Part shown: positions 31,274 to 39,728 of the stretch, one piece after another | Position numbering within the stretch: the stretch's first letter is position 1 | How the letters are laid out: the number at the start of each line of letters is the position of its first letter | Program-made: the position numbers and the translations under genes | Notes under the pieces: generated by a model | What the model was told of the DNA's origin: nothing | Seen by the model: only the letters and a program-made list of their open reading frames with translations | The model's database searches: none | DNA from: Rhodanobacter sp. LX-99 | GTDB lineage: Bacteria > Pseudomonadota > Gammaproteobacteria > Xanthomonadales > Rhodanobacteraceae | Assembly: GCF_018599185.1 (NCBI RefSeq) | Contig: NZ_JAHFVL010000001.1 | Coordinates: 1 to 64,000, forward strand | Length of the DNA: 64,000 nucleotides | Reading direction: 5' to 3'

Positions 31274-32272
31274 ATGCAGACGGCAACTTCCCATGACGCA
31301 CCTCACGGTGTACGTCAAGTCGAGATCGGCCCCGAGCGGGACGGTCAGCGCATCGACAATGCGCTGGTGACCCTGCTCAAGGGCGTGCCCAAGAGCATGA
31401 TTTACCGGCTTTTGCGTACCGGCCAGGTACGCGTGAACGGCAAGCGGGCCAAGCCGGATACGCGTCTCGCTGATGGTGATACGCTGCGAATTCCCCCTGT
31501 GCGGGTGGCGGAAAGGCCAGAGGGCCGTATGCCCGCCAGCGGCCTGGTGGCATCCGTGGCCGATTCGGTCATTTTCGAGGACAAGCACTTTCTGGTCATC
31601 GACAAACCCGCCGGCGTGGCCAGCCACGGCGGCAGCGGGGTCAGCCATGGCACGATCGAGCTGCTGCGCGCGGCCCGACCGCAGGAACACCTGGAACTGG
31701 TGCACCGGCTCGACCGCGATACCAGCGGCGTGCTGGTGTTTGCCCGTACGCGGGCCGGGCTGACCGGCCTGCAGGCGGCGATCCGCGCCGGCGAAGTCAC
31801 CAAACAGTATCTGTGCCTGATGCTCGGCCACCCGTCCAAGGCGAAGTTCGACGTCAACGCACCGTTGTTGAAATCGGTCATGCAGGGCGGCGAGCGGATG
31901 GTGCGAGTAGCCGACAACGGCAAGCCATCGCTGACGTTTTTCCGTGAAATGGAACAGTACCCCAGCGCCCGCCTGATGCAGGCCACGCTGGGCACCGGCC
32001 GCACCCACCAGATCCGCGTGCATGCGGCACATATCGGCCACCCGCTGGCCGGCGACCCGAAATACGGCGATCGCGAGATGAACAAGCGCTTCCGCGAAAT
32101 GGGCCTGAACCGGATGTTCCTGCACGCCTCGCACATGAGCTTCGACCTGGACGGGCGCTCTTACAGCTTTTCCGCGCCGCTGCCGGACGATCTGAAGGAT
32201 TTCCTCGACGTGCTGTCGGTGAAAGGCAAGCGGCTGCTCTGGATGAAGGAAAAGTCGCGCACCGACTTCTGA
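31274..32272 (+). CDS. rluC: 23S rRNA pseudouridine synthase RluC
   Basis: 332 residues. N-terminal S4 RNA-binding domain (GQRIDNALVTLLKGVPKSMIYRLLRTGQVRVNGKRA) and the RluA-type catalytic domain with the nucleophile Asp in HRLDRDTSGVLVFA; the late KYGDREMN and RMFLHASHM stretches fit RluC. It makes pseudouridines 955, 2504 and 2580 (E. coli numbering) in 23S rRNA. ATG at 31274 follows a T-rich segment. Confidence 0.93.
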   Translation: MQTATSHDAPHGVRQVEIGPERDGQRIDNALVTLLKGVPKSMIYRLLRTGQVRVNGKRAKPDTRLADGDTLRIPPVRVAERPEGRMPASGLVASVADSVIFEDKHFLVIDKPAGVASHGGSGVSHGTIELLRAARPQEHLELVHRLDRDTSGVLVFARTRAGLTGLQAAIRAGEVTKQYLCLMLGHPSKAKFDVNAPLLKSVMQGGERMVRVADNGKPSLTFFREMEQYPSARLMQATLGTGRTHQIRVHAAHIGHPLAGDPKYGDREMNKRFREMGLNRMFLHASHMSFDLDGRSYSFSAPLPDDLKDFLDVLSVKGKRLLWMKEKSRTDF

Positions 32273-32617
32273 TCAGCGCGCCAGCAAAGCCTCGACCCGC
32301 GCGGCGCAGATGAAATCGTTCAGCGACAGTCCGCCAACGTCGTGAGTCGACCACAACACCTGGCAATGGCCGTAGCCGGCTTCGAGGTCCGGGTGATGGT
32401 CTTCCTGATTGGCCATGAAGCCCACCGCGTTGATGAAGCCCAGCGTGTGATGGAAGTCGGCAAACCTGAAATCCTTGACGATGGCTGCACCGTCACTGCG
32501 CAACTGCCAGCCCGACGGCAGTTGCTGCAACAGCTCGGCCACCTGCGCACCGCCCAGCGCATGCTCCTTGCCCTTGCGCGGCTGACAGTGCCGGGTGGCC
32601 AGATCGTTTACGTTCAT
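32273..32617 (-). CDS. phhB: Pterin-4a-carbinolamine dehydratase
   Basis: 114 residues. Active-site histidine motif EDHHPDLEAGYGHCQVLW and C-terminal THDVGGLSLNDF are diagnostic. It regenerates the tetrahydrobiopterin-type cofactor after phenylalanine hydroxylase turnover; a phhA gene is not in the window. GGAGATCCC precedes the ATG at 32617. Convergent with rluC; the two stop codons are adjacent (rluC ends at 32272). Confidence 0.92.
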   Translation of the reverse strand: MNVNDLATRHCQPRKGKEHALGGAQVAELLQQLPSGWQLRSDGAAIVKDFRFADFHHTLGFINAVGFMANQEDHHPDLEAGYGHCQVLWSTHDVGGLSLNDFICAARVEALLAR

Positions 32618-32771
32618 GGGATCTCCGTCGGGGCTGAAAGTCTTGAGGATGCGAAGCGTCGAAGTTGTGCGCGCAAAAGTCAAAGCGCGCATGGAACTCG
32701 AAACAGGACTAAAATGGTGCTGTTTCGCCGGTAAGGCCTACCGGCACCCGTTGGGCGATACTGGAGCAGGC

Positions 32772-33380
32772 ATGATCGACATTTCCGAACGCGCGCAGCA
32801 GCATTTTCTGCGGCTTCTCTCACAGCAGGGCATCGACGGGCTGGGTATCCGCCTGCGGGTGACTTCGCCGGGCACGCCGGCGGCCAACTGCGAACTGGAA
32901 TTCTGCGAGCCCGCGGACCTGGCCGGCGGGGAGTGGACGATCGAGTGCGCCGGCTTCGACTTCCATGTCGACGGCGACAGCGCCAGTTGGCTGGACCACG
33001 CCAGCATCGACTTCGAGCCGAATGCCACCGGCGGCCAGCTCAACATCCGCGCGCCGAAGATCAAGGGCGATGTGCCTGGGGCGGAAGCGGGCCTGATCGA
33101 GCGTGTGCGCTACGTGCTGGAGGCGGAGATCAACCCGAAGCTGGCCTCGCACGGCGGCCGCGTCAGCCTGCTGGAGATCGATGCCGACGGTGCGGTGCTG
33201 CTGCAGTTCGGCGGCGGCTGCCACGGCTGCGGCATGGTCGACGTGACGCTGAAGCAGGGCGTGGAAAAGACCTTGCGCGAGCGGGTGCCGGAAATCACCG
33301 CAGTGCGCGACGCCACCAACCACGCCGTCGGCGAAAAGCCTTACTACAGCAAGGCCGAGGGCAAGTCGGCAATTGCCTGA
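32772..33380 (+). CDS. nfuA: Fe/S biogenesis protein NfuA
   Basis: 202 residues. N-terminal degenerate A-type carrier domain (ISERAQQHFLRLLSQQ) and a C-terminal NifU-like domain with the cluster-binding CxxC in GGGCHGCGMVDVTLKQGVEKTL. It carries [4Fe-4S] clusters to apoproteins, particularly under oxidative stress or iron limitation. Preceded by TGGAGCAGG. Followed by a strong terminator. Confidence 0.95.
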   Translation: MIDISERAQQHFLRLLSQQGIDGLGIRLRVTSPGTPAANCELEFCEPADLAGGEWTIECAGFDFHVDGDSASWLDHASIDFEPNATGGQLNIRAPKIKGDVPGAEAGLIERVRYVLEAEINPKLASHGGRVSLLEIDADGAVLLQFGGGCHGCGMVDVTLKQGVEKTLRERVPEITAVRDATNHAVGEKPYYSKAEGKSAIA

Positions 33381-33405
33381 ACCTGGTCCGGATCGCGCAA
33401 AAACT

Positions 33406-33435
33406 AAAGGCCCGCCGAAGCGGGCCTTTGTTTTC
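33406..33435. terminator. Terminator between nfuA and the cytochrome c genes
   Basis: 9-bp stem AAAGGCCCG / CGGGCCTTT with loop CCGAAG, followed on the plus strand by TGTTTTCC and on the minus strand by AGTTTTT. It probably serves both converging transcripts. Confidence 0.88.
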
Positions 33436-33454
33436 CTGCAACGCGGCAGCGGGT

Positions 33455-33808
33455 TTACTTGTCGCCGCTGACGTGGCCCTTCAGCGTATCGAGCTTGCTC
33501 GGCAGGCCGGAGAAATACGCGGCGACGTCCTCGATGTCCTGGTCGGACAGCGTGGCTACCATGCCTTTCATGATCGGATTATTGCGCTGGCCATCCTTGT
33601 ACTCGTGCAGCACTTGCTGCAGATACAGGCTGTACTGGCCAGCGAGGCGTGGGTACTGCGGATCGATCGAATTGCCGTCGACACCATGGCAGGCGAAGCA
33701 GGTGGCTGCCTTCTGCTTGCCGTTCTCGGCGTTGCCGGTGGCAAGCAGCTGGGTGGAAGCGAACGCCAGGATGGCGCCGAATGAAAGCAGGGTAATCGCA
33801 CGTTTCAT
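33455..33808 (-). CDS. Periplasmic cytochrome c (c553/c4-like)
   Basis: 117 residues. Sec signal peptide MKRAITLLSFGAILAFASTQLLA, one haem site CFACH and a distal Met probably in PIMKGMVATLSD. Monohaem class I c-type cytochromes of this size pass electrons to terminal oxidases. It lies directly downstream of a second cytochrome gene (19-bp gap); the pair resembles a split dihaem cytochrome c4. Confidence 0.9.
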   Translation of the reverse strand: MKRAITLLSFGAILAFASTQLLATGNAENGKQKAATCFACHGVDGNSIDPQYPRLAGQYSLYLQQVLHEYKDGQRNNPIMKGMVATLSDQDIEDVAAYFSGLPSKLDTLKGHVSGDK

Positions 33809-33827
33809 GCGGGAAGTCCTTGGCAGC

Positions 33828-34160
33828 TTACTTGGCGAGACTGGAAAGATAGGCGGCAATGTTCTGGATGTCCGTCGCGGACAGGCTCTGCGCCTGCGCA
33901 TCCATGGTCGGGTGCTTGCGGTCGCCGCTCTGGTAACCCTGCAGCGCATTGACGATGTACTGCTCGTTCTGGCCAGCGATCTTCGGCACCGGGTACTGCG
34001 GGTAGGCGTTGGTGTAGCCAGGTATCCCATGGCAACCAGCGCACGTATAAATGAGTTTGCGTCCGGCGGCCTTGTCGCCTTCAGCGTGAACGCTGGTGGT
34101 GGCGAAGAAGGCTGTGGCCACGGCCAGGCCAAGCAATTGCAATCGAGTCATCGAGATCAT
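33828..34160 (-). CDS. Periplasmic cytochrome c (c4-like partner)
   Basis: About 110 residues: signal peptide ending FFATTSVHA, haem motif CAGCHG, C-terminal Met ligand probably in HPTMDAQAQSLS. The start is uncertain: ATG at 34160, ATG at 34151 or GTG at 34166 are all in frame; 34160 is a compromise. First gene of the two-cytochrome unit. Electron partners are unknown. Confidence 0.88.
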   Translation of the reverse strand: MISMTRLQLLGLAVATAFFATTSVHAEGDKAAGRKLIYTCAGCHGIPGYTNAYPQYPVPKIAGQNEQYIVNALQGYQSGDRKHPTMDAQAQSLSATDIQNIAAYLSSLAK

Positions 34161-34299
34161 TCCCACGAGTGCGACAGGTACAGGGTCATGTAAGCCACCA
34201 AGTATAGACGTTGCTTTAACGCGTGAACAACACTCCGCTCAGGAATGGTCAATGTTTGCGCAGCCCATCGGGCACTCGTGCCGACTGCATCGACCGACA

Positions 34300-34329
34300 T
34301 TGCCGTTGTGACCATCGCCCCCATATACT
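34300..34329 (+). promoter_or_regulatory. Probable sigma70 promoter of ssrA
   Basis: TTGCCG (34300-34305), an 18-bp spacer, then TATACT (34324-34329), ending 23 bases before the mature tmRNA 5' end. It is the best promoter-like match upstream of ssrA. Confidence 0.6.
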
Positions 34330-34352
34330 GGCGTGGTCATATCGTTTTCCCC

Positions 34353-34707
<355 letters not shown>

Positions 34708-34711
34708 ACGC

Positions 34712-34740
34712 AAAACCCCCGAGCGATCGGGGGTTTTTTT
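34712..34740. terminator. Terminator between ssrA and smpB
   Basis: 11-bp stem AAAACCCCCGA / TCGGGGGTTTT with a GCGA loop and a T7 run on the plus strand. The A4 on the other side lets it also serve smpB. Confidence 0.92.
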
Positions 34741-34760
34741 ATGGTTAGACTGCGGCGGAT

Positions 34761-35252
34761 TCAGGCGGCGCGATTGTGCGAACGCATGGTGCGTTGCTTC
34801 TCGATCTGCCAGTCGCGCTGCTTTTCGGTGTCGCGCTTGTCGTGTTCCTGCTTGCCGCGGGCGAGGCCGATCTCGACCTTCACCTTGTTGCCTTTCCAGT
34901 ACATGGCGGTGGGCACCAGGGTGTAGCCCTTGCGCTCGACGGCGCCGACCAGTTGGTCGATCTCCTTGCGGTGCAGCAGCAGCTTGCGGGTGCGCCGGTC
35001 CTCGGCGATGACGTGGGTGGAGGCGCTGATCAATGGCGGAATCGATGCGCCGACCAGGAAGATCTCGTTCTTCAGGACGACCGCGTAACTGTCGCCGAAA
35101 TTGATCCGCCCCGCACGCAATGCTTTCAGCTCCCAGCCCTGCAGCGCGACGCCGGCCTCGAAGCGCTGGTCGATGTGGTACTCGAAGCGCGCACGCTTGT
35201 TGAGCGCGATGGTGCCGCCGCCCTTGTTGTCCTTGTCCTTTGTCTTGGCCAT
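34761..35252 (-). CDS. smpB: SsrA-binding protein SmpB
   Basis: 163 residues. OB-fold core with [32 protein letters not shown] and [24 protein letters not shown], plus a basic C-terminal tail ([20 protein letters not shown]) that reads the empty mRNA channel. It binds the tRNA-like part of tmRNA. Convergent with ssrA; divergent from ratA with 138 bp between. Confidence 0.97.
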   Translation of the reverse strand: MAKTKDKDNKGGGTIALNKRARFEYHIDQRFEAGVALQGWELKALRAGRINFGDSYAVVLKNEIFLVGASIPPLISASTHVIAEDRRTRKLLLHRKEIDQLVGAVERKGYTLVPTAMYWKGNKVKVEIGLARGKQEHDKRDTEKQRDWQIEKQRTMRSHNRAA

Positions 35253-35390
35253 GTCCGTTAAACTCGGGCGCGTCGCCCTGTGGTCTGCCCTGTTCCGTTG
35301 GGAACGGGCTCATTCAATAGGTGCAGCCATGGATGGCTGCTTCTTGATCCTCGCACTCAGGGATGAATGCAAGAACCATCGAGGGTTGCC

Positions 35391-35822
35391 GTGATCGAAA
35401 TTCGTCGCAGCGCGTTGGTGAAGTATTCGCCAGCGCAGATGTTCGACCTGGTCAATGACGTTGAAGCATACCCAAAGCGCTTCTCTTGGTGTGCCGCCGC
35501 CGAGGTCACCGAGCGCAAGGAGGATGTGCTGGTGGCACGACTGGATCTCAAGTTTGCAGGGCTCCACCAGAGCTTCACAACGCGCAATACGATCGATCCG
35601 CCGCGGCGCCTGCGGATGGACCTGGTCGACGGCCCGTTCCGCAGCCTTGAGGGCGTGTGGGACTTCATCGCCCTCGGCGATGCCGGCTGCAAGGTCGCGT
35701 TTGCGCTGGATTTCGACTACGCCGGCCGGCTCGGTGGTGGTGCGCTGAAGCTGGGTTTCCAGGGACTGGCCGGACGCATGGTGGACGACTTCTGCCGAGA
35801 GGCCGAGCGTGTCTATGGCTGA
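35391..35822 (+). CDS. ratA: RatA-family protein (START-like; ribosome association toxin / CoqJ-like)
   Basis: 143 residues, the usual family length. VIEIRRSALVKYSPAQMFDLVNDVEAYPKRF is the classic start, and WDFIALGDAGCKVAFALDFDYAG and FCREAERVYG follow. In E. coli RatA was reported to block 70S association; the same fold (polyketide cyclase/START) in Coq10 binds ubiquinone, so a lipid-carrier role is also possible. GTG at 35391 preferred (GAGGG 6 bases upstream); an in-frame ATG is at 35367. The stop overlaps ratB by 8 bp. Confidence 0.9.
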   Translation: MIEIRRSALVKYSPAQMFDLVNDVEAYPKRFSWCAAAEVTERKEDVLVARLDLKFAGLHQSFTTRNTIDPPRRLRMDLVDGPFRSLEGVWDFIALGDAGCKVAFALDFDYAGRLGGGALKLGFQGLAGRMVDDFCREAERVYG

Positions 35823-36093
35823 GCGTACGATCCGCGTCGAAGTGGTTTACGCGGGGACGGAACGGCCGATCCGGCGTCGGGTCGAACTGGCCGATGGCTG
35901 CACGGTGATGCAGGCCATCGACGCCTCGGGGATCGTCACCATGCTTCCGGGCGGTGCGGTCGATCCGGCCCGCCTAGGCGTCTTCGCTCGAAAAGTGGCG
36001 CCGGACCGGCTTGTGCGGGAAGGCGACCGGATCGAGATCTACCGGCCGCTGCTGCTTGATCCGATGGAAGCGCGTCGCCGGCGTGCCCGTTAG
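35815..36093 (+). CDS. ratB: RatB / RnfH-family protein
   Basis: 92 residues with a ubiquitin-like beta-grasp pattern: IRVEVVYAGTERPIRRRVEL, GCTVMQAIDASGI, then DRIEIYRPLLLDPMEARRRRAR. The family (UPF0125/RnfH) accompanies ratA almost everywhere; its role is unsettled. It overlaps ratA, giving translational coupling. A basic Arg-rich C-terminus is typical. Confidence 0.92.
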   Translation: MAERTIRVEVVYAGTERPIRRRVELADGCTVMQAIDASGIVTMLPGGAVDPARLGVFARKVAPDRLVREGDRIEIYRPLLLDPMEARRRRAR

Positions 36094-36113
36094 GGCAGGG
36101 CGAGCCGCCCCGA

Positions 36114-36584
36114 TCAATGGCCGTCGTTGCTGCCCGGGTTGTCGCCCTGGCCGAAACCGCCGTCATTCTTCTTGTCGTCCGGCGACGTGCTCTTGTCGCC
36201 CTGGGTCTCGTTGACCGGATAGCCGGCGTTGTACTTCTTGCTGTCCTTGACCAGTTGCTGGGCATCCTGCGCAAAGAAGTCGCCCTCGGTGCGCACCAGC
36301 GTGTCATTGTTGAAGGTCAGGGTGAACGTGCGCACTTTCATGGCGCTGCCACGGTGCGACAGGGTCGACACGTAGTCCCAACGGCTCTGGTCGAACGGCG
36401 TGCTCACCGAAGGCGTACCCATCAGCACCAGCACCTGGCGCTTGGTCATGCCGGGCTTGAGCTGATCCACCGTTTTCTTGTCGAGCAGGTTGCCTTGCTG
36501 CACGTCGGGTTTGTAGACGATATGGCAACCGGCAATGGAAAGCGCCAGCACGGCGAAAACCAGCAGGGTGATCAGCTTTTGCAT
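36114..36584 (-). CDS. bamE: Outer-membrane assembly lipoprotein BamE (SmpA/OmlA)
   Basis: 156 residues. Lipoprotein signal with lipobox SIAGC (Cys20), then VQQGNLLDKKTVDQLKPGMTKRQVLVLMGTPSV and FDQSRWDYVSTL, the BamE core. It anchors in the inner leaflet of the outer membrane and stabilises the BAM complex that inserts beta-barrels. A hydrophilic Asp/Gly/Lys-rich C-terminal tail extends past the E. coli length. Divergent from fur across 75 bp, as in many gammaproteobacteria. Confidence 0.95.
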   Translation of the reverse strand: MQKLITLLVFAVLALSIAGCHIVYKPDVQQGNLLDKKTVDQLKPGMTKRQVLVLMGTPSVSTPFDQSRWDYVSTLSHRGSAMKVRTFTLTFNNDTLVRTEGDFFAQDAQQLVKDSKKYNAGYPVNETQGDKSTSPDDKKNDGGFGQGDNPGSNDGH

Positions 36585-36659
36585 GCGTGTTGCGTCCGGA
36601 TCATGAAGGTGTCGGATGATACACTACCGGCTCGGAATCGCCGTGTGCGGGGGTGGGTC

Positions 36660-37085
36660 ATGGAACAGGAAACCAAAGAGCTGCGCAGGGTTGGCCTCAA
36701 GGTGACCCACCCGCGCATGCGCATCCTGCAGATCTTCGACGAGGAGGGCGTCCAGCACCTCACCGCCGAAGACGTCTACAAGAAACTGCTTGCCCACCAG
36801 GAAGACATCGGCCTGGCCACGGTGTACCGCGTGCTGACCCAGTTCGAGGCGGCAGGCATCATCGTCAAGCACAATTTCGAAGGTGGCCAGGCTGTCTACG
36901 AACTGGACCGCGGCAAGCATCACGATCACATGATCGATGTGGACAGCGGGAAAGTGATTGAGTTCGTCAGCGAGGAGATCGAGCGCCTGCAGCACGAGAT
37001 CGCGGCGAAGCACGGCTATGTGATCGAGGATCACAGTCTGGTGCTGTACGTGCGGCCGAAGCAGCGCGCTCCTCGCAAAGGCTAG
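36660..37085 (+). CDS. fur: Ferric uptake regulator Fur, cysteine-free form
   Basis: 141 residues. Winged-helix DNA-binding domain (LRRVGLKVTHPRMRILQIF, IGLATVYRVLTQFEAAG) and metal/dimer domain with HHDHM at 87-91. Where E. coli Fur has the zinc cysteines (C-x2-C just after HHDH), this protein has D93 and S96, and there is no cysteine anywhere in the chain, so the structural Cys4-zinc site is absent. Fur with Fe(II) represses iron uptake genes. ATG at 36660. Divergent from bamE. Confidence 0.95.
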   Translation: MEQETKELRRVGLKVTHPRMRILQIFDEEGVQHLTAEDVYKKLLAHQEDIGLATVYRVLTQFEAAGIIVKHNFEGGQAVYELDRGKHHDHMIDVDSGKVIEFVSEEIERLQHEIAAKHGYVIEDHSLVLYVRPKQRAPRKG

Positions 37086-37140
37086 AAGAGTCGCGACTAT
37101 CTTGGGCTCCGCCAGGAATGCCAGACGGTAAAACGGGCAT

Positions 37141-37345
37141 AAAAAAGCCGCGAGGAGGACTCCTGTCCGCCCGCGGCTGCTCCCCTACCTGTCGGTTGGC
37201 AACGCGAATGGCTCGCTGTTGCCTTTTGACTCTCGCCAGGTAGCGGCGAAACGGCCTCCTGCCGTTGTTTCAGAGCCCCCGTCCCCACGGTGACTCTGAT
37301 CCACCATCTTGCGATGGTGGCTCCCCCACATCGATGGACAGATGC
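37141..37345 (-). ncRNA. Candidate structured small RNA (minus strand)
   Basis: A chain of helices read on the minus strand. Stem CCACCATC/GATGGTGG closes a GCAA tetraloop (37301-37320). TCAGAG/CTCTGA encloses CCGT/ACGG (37270-37299). AACGGC/GCCGTT has loop AGGAG (37250-37266). CTACCTG/CAGGTAG (37185-37243) encloses GGCAAC/GTTGCC plus GCGA/TCGC. A final stem AGCCGCG/CGCGGCT encloses GGAC/GTCC with loop AGGA and is followed by U6 (37141-37178). The GNRA loop and the U-tract only make sense on this strand. It lies between fur and the histidine kinase stop. It could be an independent sRNA or a long 3' UTR of the kinase gene. No convincing promoter found. Confidence 0.6.
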
Positions 37346-37382
37346 TAACGACGGCTTCACGTTTCCGGTATCGGAAAAATTC

Positions 37383-38981
37383 CTAGTTTTGCCGACCAAT
37401 CTCGGGAGGATTGTTGTTGCCCCGCAGCAAAATCCGCAGGTGCACACCGGCCGGAGCGGGACGCAGTCGGAACTGTCCGCCGAGCGAGGTGACCCTGTCG
37501 CGCATGCCTTGCAGGCCGCGACCACCGCGGGGCAGGCGGCTGGGCAGGCCGGTGCCGTCGTCGCGCAGGTCGAGCAGGGCCACCGCGATGCCCTGGCGCT
37601 CGCCGATACGCAGGCGCAGCCTGAACTCGCTGGCCTTGGCATGCTTGACGGCATTGGTCGCGCTTTCCTGCACCAGCCGGTAGATCGCGGTGCGGGTGTC
37701 GTCGTCCAGCAGGCGGGGGTCGCCGTGCAGTTCGGTGTGGTAGGTCATCCCGGCGGTGTTCAGCAGATCGCGGATGGGGCCTTCATCAAGGGCGCGCAGC
37801 AACCCGAACTCATCGAGCACGGCGGGGCGCAAGTCGTCCAGCAGGCGGTGCAGGGCGCGCCGCATATGCGCCAGGATGGTATTGATCGAAGTGCTGATGT
37901 CCTCCATGCCGGCTTGGTGCAGGCGCGCCTGGGCCAGCTTCACATGGGTCTGGATCGCGGTAATGTTCTGGCCCAGTTCGTCGTGCAGTTCGGCGGCCAG
38001 GTGGCGACGCTGGTTTTCGTCCGCCTGCAGGTTGCCGCGGGCGGCGTCGCGCAGTTGATGGGCCAGTTGGTCCAGCCGACGGTTGACCGCGCCCAGGTAG
38101 ATGTTCTGCTCGGCCACGCGTTCGCTGCTTCGACGCAACGCATCGGTGGCCGACCCCAGCATCAGCGCACCGGTTCCGGCCACCGCAAGAAACAGGTAGG
38201 CCGCGGCGTTCGACGGGGCATGACCCAGATGCTGGTCAACCAGGGTCATGCCGAGACTGGTGATGAGCATGGCCAGACTGGCGCCGCGCCAGCCGTGGCG
38301 GAAAGCGAAGAACAGCACCGGCGCCAGCGACAGCACGCGGGCGAATTGCGGCTGGGGCGCGGCCTGCTCGGACAGCACCAGCAGGATCGTCATGGAAGGC
38401 AGCATCACCAGCAGCCCATCCATGAACAGGCTGGCCAGGGCGCGCTGCTCGATCCGGGTACGCAACAGCATGATCATCAACGGCACGATCAGCAGGATGC
38501 CCAGGTAATGGCTGAGCAGTTCCTCGCCGAGCACGCGGATCATCAGTTCGGGCGAGCTCGGCGTGCTGACCAGCGCCAGCAGTGCGGCATCGACGGCGGT
38601 GGTGGCGGTCACCACCAGCACCACGGAAAGCAGCAGACGGGTGACCTCCTGCGGGCTGTGCAGGCTGGCATGCAGGTTGAATCGCCGCAGCAGCCACAGG
38701 CCGGCGGCCATCACCAGCGGCTCAGGCAACTCGTCGACGGCGAAACCGAACCAGCCCAGTGGCAGGCCATGGGCCAGGCTGATGCCGGCAGTGGCGACAA
38801 GTTCGGCGCCCAGCAACCAGCCCCAGTACCGGACCGGGGTGAGCAGCAGGGCGCCGAAGCGCAACCCGTACGGCAGCATCCAGTACGGCTGCACGGTCAG
38901 CCACAGCAGCAGCCACAACAGCAGGTAGCCGGCGGCGAGCACGGGGCCGGAGTCGGGCAGGCGTAGGGGTTTCAGGCGCAT
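37383..38981 (-). CDS. MASE1-type sensor histidine kinase (UhpB/NarX-like)
   Basis: 532 residues. The N-terminal half has about 8-10 membrane segments of MASE1 type (YGLRFGALLLTPVRYWGWLLGAELVATAG, FLAVAGTGALML), then a HisKA_3 dimerisation domain with phospho-His in LAAELHDELGQN (around residue 330) and a HATPase_c domain (QESATNAVKHAKASE, LRDDGTGLP, GGRGLQGMRDR). UhpB of E. coli has the same architecture and senses glucose-6-P through UhpC. It is divergent from a LuxR regulator gene (96 bp), its likely partner. The membrane domain presumably senses the signal; ligand unknown. Confidence 0.9.
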   Translation of the reverse strand: MRLKPLRLPDSGPVLAAGYLLLWLLLWLTVQPYWMLPYGLRFGALLLTPVRYWGWLLGAELVATAGISLAHGLPLGWFGFAVDELPEPLVMAAGLWLLRRFNLHASLHSPQEVTRLLLSVVLVVTATTAVDAALLALVSTPSSPELMIRVLGEELLSHYLGILLIVPLMIMLLRTRIEQRALASLFMDGLLVMLPSMTILLVLSEQAAPQPQFARVLSLAPVLFFAFRHGWRGASLAMLITSLGMTLVDQHLGHAPSNAAAYLFLAVAGTGALMLGSATDALRRSSERVAEQNIYLGAVNRRLDQLAHQLRDAARGNLQADENQRRHLAAELHDELGQNITAIQTHVKLAQARLHQAGMEDISTSINTILAHMRRALHRLLDDLRPAVLDEFGLLRALDEGPIRDLLNTAGMTYHTELHGDPRLLDDDTRTAIYRLVQESATNAVKHAKASEFRLRLRIGERQGIAVALLDLRDDGTGLPSRLPRGGRGLQGMRDRVTSLGGQFRLRPAPAGVHLRILLRGNNNPPEIGRQN

Positions 38982-39077
38982 GCGCGGATGTTACATGTGC
39001 GCCGTGCAACGGTGGTCGGCCATGCCGTCGGCAAGCCGGATGTGCATAACGGCGGGGTCCCTGTGTAAAGTAGCGGG

Positions 39078-39713
39078 ATGTACAGCATTGTTCTGGTCGA
39101 TGACCATGCCATCGTTCGCGAGGGCTTCAAGCGGCTGATCGAGATGGAGTCGGATCTCGACGTGGTAGCCGAGTGCCGCAGCGCCGACGATGCGGTCGAG
39201 GCGGTCAGCCACTGGCGCCCCGACCTGGTCGCGCTGGATCTGTCCCTGCCCGACGGCAGTGGGCTGCCGCTGATCGAGCACCTGCTCAGCGTCCACGCGC
39301 AAACCCACATCGTGGTGTTGAGCATGCATGATGGCGAGCCGTACGTGTCCGAGGCGTTGCGCCGCGGCGCCAGCGGTTACGTCACCAAGGGCGTGGCGCC
39401 AGAGGAACTGGTGGCGGGCCTGCGCGCGGTGATGCAGGGCGAATGTTTCCTCAGTTCGGATTTGCGCCAACGCCGGGCCGACCGGCCGAATGCGGCGCTG
39501 GACCCTCTCAACCGGCTGACCGCACGCGAGCGCGAGGTTTTCCTGCTGCTGGCCGGGGGCCGCGCCCCGAAGCAGGTGGCGGCGGAGCTGGGGATCGGGC
39601 AGAAGACGGTCTACATCCATCGCGCCAGCCTGATGGGCAAGCTGGGTGCCGGCTCGGAACTCGACCTGTACCGGATGGCGACCGAGCGCGGGATGTTGTC
39701 GCCGGCCGGGTGA
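39078..39713 (+). CDS. LuxR-type response regulator (UhpA/NarL-like)
   Basis: 211 residues. Receiver: IVLVDDHAIVREGFKRL, phospho-Asp in PDLVALDLSLPDGSG, conserved Lys in GYVTKG. DNA-binding domain: LTAREREVFLLLAGG and ELGIGQKTVYIHRASLMGKLG. The pairing with the divergent MASE1 kinase gene is inferred from position. Its stop lies 15 bp from the convergent recN stop. Confidence 0.92.
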   Translation: MYSIVLVDDHAIVREGFKRLIEMESDLDVVAECRSADDAVEAVSHWRPDLVALDLSLPDGSGLPLIEHLLSVHAQTHIVVLSMHDGEPYVSEALRRGASGYVTKGVAPEELVAGLRAVMQGECFLSSDLRQRRADRPNAALDPLNRLTAREREVFLLLAGGRAPKQVAAELGIGQKTVYIHRASLMGKLGAGSELDLYRMATERGMLSPAG

Positions 39714-39728
39714 CACGGCCTCGTCGAA

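Noticed and set aside
35391-36093. ratA-ratB as a genuine toxin-antitoxin module
   Set aside because: The pair is a conserved housekeeping locus in gammaproteobacteria; RatB is not shown to be an antitoxin, and the RatA fold also fits a ubiquinone-carrier role.
37141-37345. Known riboswitch (cyclic-di-GMP, glycine, cobalamin), 6S RNA or RNase P RNA
   Set aside because: None of the conserved cores of these RNAs could be matched, and no gene starts immediately downstream on the same strand.
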